64,000 nt of DNA. Source: Burkholderiaceae bacterium (lineage in GTDB: Bacteria > Pseudomonadota > Gammaproteobacteria > Burkholderiales > Burkholderiaceae_C). The notes under the pieces were generated by a model. It had not been told where the DNA came from. It was given only the letters and a program-made list of their open reading frames with translations, and made no database searches. Both the position numbers and the translations under genes were made by a program. The DNA lies in assembly GCA_018780645.1 (NCBI GenBank), contig JADMJJ010000047.1:1-64000 (forward strand). Direction: 5' to 3'. Shown here piece by piece: positions 56,241-64,000 of the stretch; within the stretch, counting starts at the first letter, position 1; each line of letters starts with the position of its first letter.

Positions 56241-57140
56241 TCAGCGCGAGGCCAGGAACTGGCTGCGCGCCGCCTCGGTGATGGCCACCACGCAGGGGTG
56301 GGTGATGCGCCGCTCGACCGAGATGGCGAAGAACTCCTCAACCAGCGCGTCGCTGCGGCCCAGCACCTTGACGCCGTACTGCTCGCAGGTCTCGGCCTCC
56401 AGCACGGTGGGCGACATGAACACGCCGCGGCCCTCGCTGCCGAAGGCCTTCATCAGCGCCGCGTCATCGAACTCGCCGATCAACCGCGGCCGCAGGCTTT
56501 GTTCGGCCAGCCACAGGTCCAGGCGCTGGCGCATCGCCGAGCTGGCACCCTGTATCAGCATCGGCGCGCCGTCCAGGCAGCGCGGAAACTCGGCCTTGAG
56601 CGCGCGCTTCAACGAGGGCGCGGCGAAGAAGCTCATCGCCGTCGTGCCCAACGCATGGCTGAAGGCCTTGACGCTGAGCTGCTTGCCCATGGGCTCATCG
56701 GCAATCACGATGTCCAGCCGGTGCACCGACAACTGGGCCAGCAGATCCTGCATCTTGCCCTCGTGGCAGACCAGGCGCACCGGGCCGGGGCCGTCCAGCG
56801 CCGGCTCCAGCAGCCGGTAGGCGATGGCCTTGGGCACCTGGTCGGCGATGCCCACGCGGAACTCCAGCACCGTTTGGTCGCTGCGCGCCTTGCCTATGGC
56901 CGACTCCAGCTCGGCGCTGAGCGCAAAAATCTGCTCGGCATAGCCCAGGGCCACCCGGCCATCGTTGGTCAGCTCCAAGCGCCGCCCGCTCTTGCGGAAC
57001 AAAGCACAGCCCAGGCGGTCTTCCAGCAGCTTGATCTGGGTGGACAGGGTCTGCGGCGTGGTGTGCAGCTGCTCACCGGCGCGCATGATGCCGCCGGCCT
57101 TGGCCGTGGCCCAGAAGTAATAGAGGTGCTTGAAGTTCAT
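56241..57140 (-). CDS. nhaR: NhaR-like LysR regulator
   Basis: 299 residues. The N-terminus (NFKHLYYFWATAKAGGIMRAG, then TPQTLSTQIKLLEDRLG) is characteristic of NhaR, and the HTH is followed by the usual effector domain. In enterobacteria NhaR responds to sodium; in Burkholderiales the group is broader. It is divergent from terC (78-base gap) and upstream of the monooxygenase on the same strand, so either could be its target. Confidence 0.87.
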   Translation of the reverse strand: MNFKHLYYFWATAKAGGIMRAGEQLHTTPQTLSTQIKLLEDRLGCALFRKSGRRLELTNDGRVALGYAEQIFALSAELESAIGKARSDQTVLEFRVGIADQVPKAIAYRLLEPALDGPGPVRLVCHEGKMQDLLAQLSVHRLDIVIADEPMGKQLSVKAFSHALGTTAMSFFAAPSLKRALKAEFPRCLDGAPMLIQGASSAMRQRLDLWLAEQSLRPRLIGEFDDAALMKAFGSEGRGVFMSPTVLEAETCEQYGVKVLGRSDALVEEFFAISVERRITHPCVVAITEAARSQFLASR

Positions 57141-57217
57141 TGCTTCTGCTTTCTCGAAGTCACGCTTCCGAAACTACGACTTTACGCTTAGTGTTGGCCC
57201 GCCTACAGTGCGAGCCT

Positions 57218-57970
57218 ATGGAATTCCTGTTCGACCCCAATCTCTGGATCGCTTTTGCGATGCTCACCGCCCTCGAAATCGTCCTGGGCGTGGACAACAT
57301 CATCTTCATCTCCATCCTGGTCGGCCGACTGCCGCCGGAGCAGCGCGACTTTGCCCGCCGCCTGGGCCTGGGCTTTGCCATGGTCTCGCGCCTGCTGCTG
57401 CTGTTCTCGCTGAGCTGGGTGATGGGCCTGACCGAAGACCTGTTCACGATCGCCGGCAATGGCTTCAGCGGCCGTGACCTGGTGCTCCTGTTCGGCGGCC
57501 TGTTCCTGCTCTACAAGGCCTCGCACGAGATCTTTGTCGAGGTCGAGGCCAAGGAGGAAGACGGTCCCGGCGCCAGCGACCCCGTGGCCATGAAGGCCGC
57601 CGGCCGCAAGGCGATGTGGGCCATCGTCGGCCAGATCGCCGTGATCGACATCGTGTTTTCGCTGGACTCGGTAATCACCGCTGTCGGCATGGTCGATCAG
57701 ATCGGCGTGATGGTGGCCGCTGTCGTCACCTCGGTGGCGGTGATGCTGTTTGCCGCCAAGCCTATCGGCGACTTTGTCGACGCCCACCCGTCGGTCAAGG
57801 TACTGGCCCTGGCCTTCCTGGTGATGGTGGGCATGGCGCTGACCGGCGAGGCCTTCGACATGCACATCCCCAAGGGCTATATCTACGGCGCGATGGCCTT
57901 CTCGCTGGCCGTCGAAGCACTGAACCTGCGGGCCCGCGCCAAGCGCCGTGCCCTGATCAAGACCGCTTGA
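57218..57970 (+). CDS. TerC-family integral membrane protein
   Basis: 250 residues with about seven membrane helices. The family motifs are intact: LEIVLGVDNIIFISILVGRLP and DIVFSLDSVITAVGM, each with buried acidic residues thought to bind metal ions, plus PKGYIYGAMAFSLAVEALN. TerC proteins are linked to tellurite resistance and manganese export at the inner membrane. Divergent from an NhaR-like regulator. The Bax-inhibitor-like gene follows after 38 bases. Confidence 0.93.
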   Translation: MEFLFDPNLWIAFAMLTALEIVLGVDNIIFISILVGRLPPEQRDFARRLGLGFAMVSRLLLLFSLSWVMGLTEDLFTIAGNGFSGRDLVLLFGGLFLLYKASHEIFVEVEAKEEDGPGASDPVAMKAAGRKAMWAIVGQIAVIDIVFSLDSVITAVGMVDQIGVMVAAVVTSVAVMLFAAKPIGDFVDAHPSVKVLALAFLVMVGMALTGEAFDMHIPKGYIYGAMAFSLAVEALNLRARAKRRALIKTA

Positions 57971-58008
57971 AGTTCCCTGTTCCTCACCGTCCCACGAAAG
58001 GATTTGCC

Positions 58009-58707
58009 ATGAACAACCCTGTTCAGACCTACCAGACCGGCTTTGCCTACGGCGCCGAAACGGCGGCGCAGCGCAACCGAACTCTGCGCAACACCTACTG
58101 GCTGCTGGCCCTGTCGATGGTGCCCACGGTGCTGGGCGCCTGGGTGGGCATTGCCACCGGCATTGCCAGCATGATGTCCGGCGGCATGGGCCTGGTCGTC
58201 TTCATGGTCGGCGCCTTCGGCTTCATGTTCGCGATCGAGAAGACCAAGAACTCGGCCGCCGGCGTGCCGATGCTGCTGGCCTTCACCTTCTTCATGGGGT
58301 TGATGCTGGCGCGCCTGGTCGGCACCGTGCTGGGCCTGTCCAACGGCGCCAGCCTGGTGATGACGGCCTTTGCCGGCACCGGCGCGATCTTCCTGGGCAT
58401 GGCGTCGCTGTCCTCGGTGATCAAGCGTGACCTGAGCTCCATGGGCAAGTGGCTGTTCATCGGCGCCATCATGTTGATGGTGGCCGGCATAGCCAACATC
58501 TTCCTGAAGTCCAGCGCGCTGATGATCACGCTCTCGGTGCTGGCCATCGGCATCTTCTCGGCCTTCATCCTGCATGACCTGAAGCGTGTGCAGGACGGCC
58601 ATGAAACCAACTACATCACCGCCACACTGGGCGTGTATCTGAGCATCTACAACGTGTTCCAGTCGCTGCTGATGCTGCTGGGCATCTTTGGCGGCCGCGA
58701 CGAGTAA
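58009..58707 (+). CDS. Bax inhibitor-1/YccA family membrane protein
   Basis: 232 residues with seven membrane helices, including the conserved LRNTYWLLALSMVPTVLGAW, FAGTGAIFLGMASLSS and the C-terminal ALHD-like FILHDLKRVQDG and YLSIYNVFQSLLMLLG. The bacterial members (YccA, YbhL) may conduct calcium or modulate FtsH. AAAGGA precedes ATG 58009. A perfect hairpin follows at 58737-58756. Confidence 0.93.
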   Translation: MNNPVQTYQTGFAYGAETAAQRNRTLRNTYWLLALSMVPTVLGAWVGIATGIASMMSGGMGLVVFMVGAFGFMFAIEKTKNSAAGVPMLLAFTFFMGLMLARLVGTVLGLSNGASLVMTAFAGTGAIFLGMASLSSVIKRDLSSMGKWLFIGAIMLMVAGIANIFLKSSALMITLSVLAIGIFSAFILHDLKRVQDGHETNYITATLGVYLSIYNVFQSLLMLLGIFGGRDE

Positions 58708-58736
58708 TCGCTGAGCGGTGGGCGCATGATGGAACT

Positions 58737-58756
58737 CACCCGGCACGAGCCGGGTG
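58737..58756. terminator. hairpin after the Bax-inhibitor-like gene
   Basis: CACCCGGC (58737-58744) and GCCGGGTG (58749-58756) form a perfect 8-bp stem over ACGA, between two rightward genes. A short T/A-containing tail (TACTCCATT) follows. Likely terminator or processing fold. Confidence 0.6.
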
Positions 58757-58776
58757 TACTCCATTGAGGACGCCCC

Positions 58777-59379
58777 ATGTCAACAGCCGAAGCCAAAGCG
58801 CAGCCCGCCGCCCACTCCCATGTGGACCATCTGCGCTTTCACCGTCCCCATGCCCATCTGGCTCCCACCTTTGGCAATGACGCCTTTGCGCTGAGGGCCG
58901 AGGCCTTCGCGCGCTTCTTCGGCACGCCGCTTTTCCTGGGGGCTCAGACGCTGATCGTGGTGGTCTGGATCGCACTCAATGTGTCGGGCCTGACCCACTT
59001 CGACGTCTACCCCTTCATCCTCTTGAACCTGGCCTTCAGCCTGCAGGCGGCCTATGCCGCGCCACTGATACTGCTGGCCCAGACCCGCCAGGCGGCACGC
59101 GACAAGGTCCACTCGGAGGCCGACGCCCAGCATCGTGAGGCCCTGGCCGTGGCCAACGAGCAGCGCCTGCAGATTGCATCCCAGCAGGCCGATCAGATGC
59201 TGGAGCTGCTGCGCCAGAACACCCAGCTGACCGAGCTGACCAAGCAGCTGAGCGAGCGCATCGAAGGCCTGACGGTGGAGATGCATCAGCACCTGCTGCA
59301 GCACGGCGCCGCCGCAGGCGATGCGCCTACCAGGCCTGCGGCGCCACCTGCCCCGTCGACTGGAACGCCGGGCGGCTGA
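58777..59379 (+). CDS. DUF1003 membrane protein
   Basis: 200 residues. The DUF1003 core spans two membrane helices (about 48-70 and 76-100; TLIVVVWIALNVSGLTHFDVYPF and LNLAFSLQAAYAAPLILL), after which a long coiled coil (about 105-172, rich in Q/E/L) extends into the cytoplasm. The tail is proline/alanine-rich. Function unknown. Its last 53 bases overlap the end of the convergent EAL gene. Confidence 0.87.
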   Translation: MSTAEAKAQPAAHSHVDHLRFHRPHAHLAPTFGNDAFALRAEAFARFFGTPLFLGAQTLIVVVWIALNVSGLTHFDVYPFILLNLAFSLQAAYAAPLILLAQTRQAARDKVHSEADAQHREALAVANEQRLQIASQQADQMLELLRQNTQLTELTKQLSERIEGLTVEMHQHLLQHGAAAGDAPTRPAAPPAPSTGTPGG

Positions 59380-60121
59380 AGAAATAGCCCTGCATCAGGT
59401 GCACGCCTGCATCGACAAAGAAGTCGCGCTCGGCCGCCGTTTCGACGCCCTCGGCAATCACCTCGATGCCCAGATCCTGGCAAATGTGCATCATGCCGCG
59501 CACGATGGCCTGGCGCGAGCGGTTGCTGTCCACGCCGCGCACCAGCGCCATGTCGAGCTTGATCAGGTCGGGGGTGAAATCGGCCAGCAGGGTCAGCCCG
59601 GCGAAGCCGGCACCGAAGTCGTCGATGGCGGTCAGGAAGCCGCAGCGCTTGTATTCTCTGAGGATGGACGCCAGCCAGGGGCCGTCTTCGACACGCTCGC
59701 CTTCGGTGACCTCGAAGATGATGCGCTCCAGCGGGAAGCCGTGGACCCTTGCGGCCTCCAGGGTCGTGCGTATGCAGACCTCGGGTTTGTAGACCGCATT
59801 GGGCAGGAAGTTGATCGAGATCTTTTCCTGGATGCCCAGCTGTGCAGCGCCCTTGATCGCCTTGACCCGGCAGGCCTGGTCGAAACGGTAGCGGTTGCTG
59901 TCGTTCACCTGGGACAGCACCGACATCGCCCCCTGTCCTTCGGGGCCGCGCACCAGCGCCTCATGGGCATAGATGGTTCGCGACCGCAGGTCAACGATAG
60001 GCTGATAGGCATAGTCGAAGCGGAAGCCGACGCGTTCTGCCGAGCCGCAGTCCTCGCAATCCGGGACGTCGCCCGCCTCGAGGGCGGCAAATTCGGACGG
60101 AACGGGTTGGATATTGATCAC
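59327..60121 (-). CDS. EAL-domain cyclic di-GMP phosphodiesterase
   Basis: 264 residues, essentially one EAL domain. The catalytic set looks complete: E in HEALVRGP, N in ISINFLPN, E in FEVTEGE, the DD pair in AIDDFGAG, K in DLIKLD, E in AEGVET and Q in LMQGYFF. A short N-terminal segment has a C-x2-C pair (DCEDCG), perhaps a small redox or metal site. It follows the GGDEF gene on the same strand, 44 bases apart, so synthesis and breakdown of cyclic di-GMP may be co-expressed. It overlaps the DUF1003 gene end. Confidence 0.92.
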   Translation of the reverse strand: MINIQPVPSEFAALEAGDVPDCEDCGSAERVGFRFDYAYQPIVDLRSRTIYAHEALVRGPEGQGAMSVLSQVNDSNRYRFDQACRVKAIKGAAQLGIQEKISINFLPNAVYKPEVCIRTTLEAARVHGFPLERIIFEVTEGERVEDGPWLASILREYKRCGFLTAIDDFGAGFAGLTLLADFTPDLIKLDMALVRGVDSNRSRQAIVRGMMHICQDLGIEVIAEGVETAAERDFFVDAGVHLMQGYFFSRPAFQSTGQVAPQAW

Positions 60122-60165
60122 GATGGTTTCCTTGGCTTCCTGCCTGGCCTTCCGGGCGCCCTGCC

Positions 60166-61878
60166 TCAGGCCGATGCCCGCTTGTCGGCGTACATCTTCT
60201 CATCACTGCGCAGCATCAACGCCTCGACCGTGTCTCCAATGCCCGCCACGGCCAGACCGACGCTGATGCTGACCTGCAGGCCGGCCGCCAGGGCGGACCA
60301 GTCGTGCTGGCGCACCGCCTGCTGCAGGCGGGCGCAGACCTGGCGGCAGGCCAGCTCATCGGCGCCGCGAAGCACGATCACGAATTCGTCACCGGCCAGA
60401 CGCGCCGGCAGGTCAGGCTCGCGGGTGTGCTTGCGCAGCAGGTCGGCGATGCGGCGCAGCACCTCGTCACCGACATGGTGCGAGAAGTTGTCGTTGATCT
60501 GTTTGAAGCGGTTCACGTCAATCATCGCCAGGCACAGACTGGCACCCGGCGTGGGCAGCATGTTCAGCCACTCGGCCAGGCTGGCCTCGAACTGACGGCG
60601 ATTGGCCAGACCGGTCAATCCGTCTTCCATGGCCAGGCGCTGGTAGAGACGCGTGTCGCTCTCCAGGCGCTGCAACTGCTGGGTCTGGCGCCGCAGCTCC
60701 ACCTGGCGATCGATCAGGTCCACCCGGCCCTTCAGGCTGTGCGCCCTGGCCAGCTGCTCGCGCAGGGCCAGCTGGCGCAGCGCCGACAGGGCGCCCAGGG
60801 TGTCACCGGCCAGCTCGCAGGCATAGCTGAGCAGCTGATAGCCCACCGCCAGCAGCACCTCATGCTCATGCTCGGCCGCCACGGCCACCGTCTGCCGGGC
60901 CCAGTGCTGGGCCTCGCCGAGCTGGCCCTTGACCATGGCCAGCTCGGCCTGGGCCCAGTGCACGGCCGCCTTCAGCCAGGGGCGCTGCAGGTTCTCCTGC
61001 ATCTGCTTGAAGTGCTGCATGGCCTCGGCCGCCTCGCGAAAACGCAGGCGCCAAGTCAGCAGATGGGTATGGGCCAGGGCCAAGATCAGCAGATTGTTGG
61101 TGTGGCTGGCGGTGGCGATCGGGTTGCCGCTGGTGGCCGCGGCCAGCAGTTGATGGCAGCGGTTGATCTGCACCTCCAGCATATCCAGCGACAGCCGCGC
61201 CCCGCCGCCATTGCGCTCCACCATATAGCGCACCGATTCGGTCGAGGCCAGGTCGGTGTGCAACTCGAAGGCGTTCAGCGGCGGCTCGCAGCGCTCGGCC
61301 AGATAGATGGCCTGCTGGTAGGCGTTGCTGGCCTCGACAAAGCACTTGCCGGAGTACATCGCAATGCCCAGCGCGTGATAGGCCATGACCTGGTCGCGGC
61401 TGGGCTGCTCGGCCGCCGATACCTTGACCGCCAGCAGCGCGCTGTCCACCGCCACCTCGTAATAGCCCAGGCGCGAGGCGGCGATCGCCTGCGTGGCCAG
61501 GGCCCTGCCCTCGCCGTTGACATGCTGGGCACGCTGGAACAGCAGGGCCGCGCGCTGGGCCAGATCCACCGCCTTGGCGAACTTGCCCAGCAGGCGCAGC
61601 TCGCAGCAGGCCAGGCACAGCATCGCCTCGGCACACATCGCCAGGTCCTGCGCCTGCTCGGCACGCGCCAGCAGTTCACGGGCGCAACTCATTGCGGCCT
61701 GGGCATGGCCGGCGTCGGCGTGCTGATTGGCCTGCTCCAGCAGGGCCTGATTTGCTTCCTTGTCGCTACCGTCCACTGCCGTGTTCACTGCATCTGCTTT
61801 CAGGGCTGAACCGCTATTCTGAGCCGCCGCAGGGCCGGACGGATCAGCAATTTCCAGCCCTCGCACAAGCATGATCAC
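60166..61878 (-). CDS. TPR-like diguanylate cyclase (AGDEF variant)
   Basis: 570 residues. The first about 390 form helical, TPR-like repeats (YYEVAVDSALLAVK, CFVEASNAYQQAIYLAERC, QHWARQTVAVAAEHEHE), followed by a GGDEF domain (about 410-568). The active-site motif reads AGDEF, with the first glycine replaced; several active cyclases carry this form. The I-site REPD is present. No membrane segment. The start overlaps the TetR stop by four bases (61875-61878), so TetR, this gene and the EAL gene form a transcription unit. Confidence 0.9.
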   Translation of the reverse strand: MIMLVRGLEIADPSGPAAAQNSGSALKADAVNTAVDGSDKEANQALLEQANQHADAGHAQAAMSCARELLARAEQAQDLAMCAEAMLCLACCELRLLGKFAKAVDLAQRAALLFQRAQHVNGEGRALATQAIAASRLGYYEVAVDSALLAVKVSAAEQPSRDQVMAYHALGIAMYSGKCFVEASNAYQQAIYLAERCEPPLNAFELHTDLASTESVRYMVERNGGGARLSLDMLEVQINRCHQLLAAATSGNPIATASHTNNLLILALAHTHLLTWRLRFREAAEAMQHFKQMQENLQRPWLKAAVHWAQAELAMVKGQLGEAQHWARQTVAVAAEHEHEVLLAVGYQLLSYACELAGDTLGALSALRQLALREQLARAHSLKGRVDLIDRQVELRRQTQQLQRLESDTRLYQRLAMEDGLTGLANRRQFEASLAEWLNMLPTPGASLCLAMIDVNRFKQINDNFSHHVGDEVLRRIADLLRKHTREPDLPARLAGDEFVIVLRGADELACRQVCARLQQAVRQHDWSALAAGLQVSISVGLAVAGIGDTVEALMLRSDEKMYADKRASA

Positions 61879-62549
61879 GCCGGGCCGCGCAAGCGCATCA
61901 GCTGTGCCGTGACCATCTCGGCCATCGTGCGGGCCACCGCCTGCGGGTCCAGGCTGGGATCGTCGAACAGCAGCTCCTGCGCGGCGTAGAGCGCATCGAT
62001 GGCCAGACGAAAGCTCAGGCGTGCCTGGGCCCGGTCGGCCTGCGGATGCGCCTCCATGAAGGGCGCGAGCAGCATGTCGGTGACGAAGTCATGCGAGCCA
62101 TTGCGCACGTGCTGCAGCGAGGGCACGGCACGCAGCGCCCGCGTCACCCAGACACCGGCGGGCATCTGCTCGGTCAGCGCCAGCGTGCCCAGAAACAGCT
62201 CGGCCACGCTGCGGGCAAACTCGGCTTCCGGCAGGCGCATGGTCGCGGGCACGGCCCAGGGCGCCAGCAATTCGTTCTGCACCTGCATCAGCCGCGTGCC
62301 CAGCTCATGAAGGATGGCGTACTTGTTCGGAAAGTACTGGTACAGCGCCGGGGGTGATATGCCCGCCCGCTGGCAGATCAGGTTGGTGGACAGGCGCTCG
62401 ATGCCCACCTCGCCCAGCAACTCGGCGCAAGCGCCGAGGATGCGCTCGTAGGTCTCGACCGCCCGCGGCTGCGTGGGCGCTTTCTTCAGCTCCAGGTCGG
62501 GTGGAAGCGCGCCGCTGTCGGCTGCGGGTATGGATTTCACGCGTGTCAT
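61875..62549 (-). CDS. TetR-family transcriptional regulator
   Basis: 224 residues. The HTH (ILGACAELLGEVGIERLSTNLICQRAGISPPALYQYF, about 37-75) is typical of TetR. The ligand domain fills the rest. ATG 62549 fits the family length. It is divergent from a TonB-dependent receptor gene, and a 20-base palindrome lies between them. The gene is translationally coupled to a diguanylate cyclase downstream. Confidence 0.92.
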   Translation of the reverse strand: MTRVKSIPAADSGALPPDLELKKAPTQPRAVETYERILGACAELLGEVGIERLSTNLICQRAGISPPALYQYFPNKYAILHELGTRLMQVQNELLAPWAVPATMRLPEAEFARSVAELFLGTLALTEQMPAGVWVTRALRAVPSLQHVRNGSHDFVTDMLLAPFMEAHPQADRAQARLSFRLAIDALYAAQELLFDDPSLDPQAVARTMAEMVTAQLMRLRGPA

Positions 62550-62612
62550 TACGGTCGAGTCTAGGGCAAGGCCCGATGCGGGTTTGTCCGGGTCGCGGCC
62601 TGTGGCTAGATG

Positions 62613-62632
62613 AATATAGTCATCGCTATATT
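62613..62632. promoter_or_regulatory. candidate TetR operator
   Basis: AATATAG (62613-62619) and CTATATT (62626-62632) are perfect inverted halves with a 6-base spacer, in the 119-base gap between the divergent TetR and TonB-receptor genes. An AT-rich palindrome stands out in this GC-rich DNA and is in the place expected for an operator controlling both. Confidence 0.6.
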
Positions 62633-62668
62633 TACACAAATGGCCTCCAAGGCCAATAGGAGACCCGC

Positions 62669-64000
62669 ATGGACCCACGTCAATACCCAGGTGTTCGCAG
62701 CGCGAGTTGCTGTGCGGTGCTGGCCCTGATCGGCGCCAGCGCGGCGCTGGCCCAACCCAGCCAGCTGGAGGCGGTGGTCGTGACCGGCCAGGGCCGGGTG
62801 CAGCAGCTGCAGTCGGTGCCGATTGCCATCCAGGTGATGGGGGCGGACCAGGTGCGCAAACTGGGTGCGTCGAATATGGGTGATCTGGCCAGCCATGTGC
62901 CGGGCCTGACGATAGACGCGACACAGGCCACACAGCCGACGATCTCGCTGCGCGGCATAGGCACCAGCGACTTCGGCATCGGCACCGATTCGCCGGTGGG
63001 CATCTATGTCGATGGTGTCTACACCGGCAAGACCGGCGGCGCGCTGCTGAATTTCAATGACGTCAAGCGCATCGAGGTGCTGAAGGGCCCGCAGGGCACG
63101 CTATTCGGCCGCAACAGCGCCGGCGGCGCGATTTCGGTGGTGACCAACGATCCCGAGTTCACCAGCCGTGCCATCGGCCTGCTGCGCCTGGGCAACCGTG
63201 GCCAGCGCCATGTCGAGCTGCTGGCCAATCAGCCGCTGGGTGAGAACCTGGCGCTGCGCGCCAGCCTGGTGGCGCAGCGCAGCGATGGCTTTCTGACCGA
63301 CGCGACGACCGGCCAGAAGGCGGGCGGCGAGAACGCCTGGGGCCTGCGCGCCGCGCTGCTGTGGCGGGCCGGCGAGGACACCAAGGCCATCCTGAGCCTG
63401 GAGCACGAGAAGCTGGACCAGCGCGCCCGCCCGGCCATAGGCGTGGTGCCCATCGCCACCGGCATGGCGCCGGTCTTCCCGTCGGACCCGGCCACCTACC
63501 TCGATCCGCGCAAGGCGCCGCTGCGCAACGATGTGGCCGGCGATGTCGAGGCGCGGGACTTCAACGGTGTGACCCTGCGCCTGACCCACGCACTGGCCTG
63601 GGCCGACTTCAGCTCGACCACCGCCTACCGCCATTTCACCTCGAAGAACCGGCAGGACAACGACGGCAGCAACAGCCCGCTGATCTATCTGTCGACCACC
63701 AATGACGAGGCCAACACCAGCTGGCAGCAGGAGTTCCGCCTCAGCGGCAAGCGCGGCACGACCGACTGGCTGGCCGGCCTGAGCTTCTACCGCGAGACCG
63801 CAAGGCAGACGGCTTTTGTGGACAGCACGACCACCGCGCTGGACACCATGGCCGGCAATCTGACCGGCCTGCCGCTGTTCCAGACCGTCAATGTGCTGGC
63901 CGAGGCCGCCGGCGTGCCCGGCATCAATCTGCTGGGCCAGACCTGGGGCGAGGCAATGACCAACCAGGGCCGCTTCAGCGCCGTGGCCGCCTATGGCGAT
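62669..64000 (+). CDS. TonB-dependent outer-membrane receptor (3-prime end outside window)
   Basis: The first 444 codons of a TonB-dependent receptor run off the window. Signal peptide (about 1-28, ending AALAQ), then a TonB-box-like LEAVVVTGQG, and the plug domain with SLRGIGTSDFGIGTDSPVG, GIYVDGVYTG and VLKGPQGTLFGRNSAGGA. Beta-strand stretches follow from about 170. AATAGGAG precedes ATG 62669. It belongs to the iron-complex/unknown-ligand group of receptors common in this order; the ligand is unknown. Divergent from TetR, its probable repressor. Confidence 0.93.
   Translation, partial: MDPRQYPGVRSASCCAVLALIGASAALAQPSQLEAVVVTGQGRVQQLQSVPIAIQVMGADQVRKLGASNMGDLASHVPGLTIDATQATQPTISLRGIGTSDFGIGTDSPVGIYVDGVYTGKTGGALLNFNDVKRIEVLKGPQGTLFGRNSAGGAISVVTNDPEFTSRAIGLLRLGNRGQRHVELLANQPLGENLALRASLVAQRSDGFLTDATTGQKAGGENAWGLRAALLWRAGEDTKAILSLEHEKLDQRARPAIGVVPIATGMAPVFPSDPATYLDPRKAPLRNDVAGDVEARDFNGVTLRLTHALAWADFSSTTAYRHFTSKNRQDNDGSNSPLIYLSTTNDEANTSWQQEFRLSGKRGTTDWLAGLSFYRETARQTAFVDSTTTALDTMAGNLTGLPLFQTVNVLAEAAGVPGINLLGQTWGEAMTNQGRFSAVAAYGD

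Overview
The window is a high-GC (roughly 65-68 %) chromosomal stretch from a betaproteobacterium, most likely order Burkholderiales near the Roseateles/Paucibacter/Rubrivivax group. That placement rests on the style of the genes: a Bug-type solute-binding protein, an NhaR-type LysR regulator, a Liv operon, a fused UvrA and many GST genes. It is inference from family knowledge, not from a marker gene. No rRNA, tRNA, CRISPR array, prophage or complete insertion sequence was seen.

Layout. 0.1-4.1 kb: a PAS-GAF-GGDEF diguanylate cyclase, then a periplasmic binding-like protein translationally coupled to a chemoreceptor. 4.1-8.1 kb: a leftward redox/detoxification operon (flavin disulfide reductase, two GSTs, a CPYC thiol oxidoreductase, a Tat-exported NTF2-like protein). 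8.3-14.3 kb: thioredoxin, a three-module PNPOx/FNR/ferredoxin fusion, small unknown proteins, a LysR/AhpD-like divergent pair, an HD-GYP protein with a zinc ribbon and a lipoprotein. 14.3-17.6 kb: a decayed zone with a truncated metallo-beta-lactamase relic, a frameshifted membrane-protein relic and an OmpA/Pal tail, surrounding a ClC channel and a MarR regulator. 17.6-24.4 kb: an osmotic-stress block (MscS, otsB, membrane-tethered otsA, divergent GH15 enzyme, universal stress protein). 24.5-28.0 kb: a frameshifted Coq4-like gene, a Na+/H+ antiporter-like protein, a GFA-family protein and about 765 bp without a recognisable gene.

28.0-37.7 kb: DUF4136 lipoprotein, glmU, and a giant tandem UvrA (about 1,895 aa, four ATPase halves) preceded by a good LexA box, then a single-domain response regulator and an anchored unknown protein. 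37.7-43.5 kb: a complete branched-chain amino-acid-type ABC operon ending in an alpha/beta hydrolase. An array of three 17-bp palindromes lies between its substrate-binding gene and the next gene. 43.8-46.4 kb: DUF1992, a small GST/tautomerase/NTF2-like operon and its divergent LysR regulator. 46.4-52.5 kb: a malonate-use locus (sigma-54 activator, malonyl-CoA decarboxylase, Bug protein, GNAT, malonyl-CoA synthetase).

52.3-57.1 kb: CWC protein, XRE-cupin regulator, and a leftward set of LysR (NhaR-like), flavin-dependent monooxygenase, flavin reductase and MFS carrier. 57.2-59.4 kb: TerC, a Bax-inhibitor-1 family protein and a DUF1003 protein. 59.3-61.9 kb: an EAL phosphodiesterase and a TPR-like/GGDEF cyclase. 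61.9-64.0 kb: a TetR regulator divergent from a TonB-dependent receptor that runs off the window, with a 20-bp palindrome in the shared promoter region.

Start codons were chosen by Shine-Dalgarno match, signal-peptide position and overlap with neighbours. Family calls come from motif recognition by eye and were not confirmed by any search.
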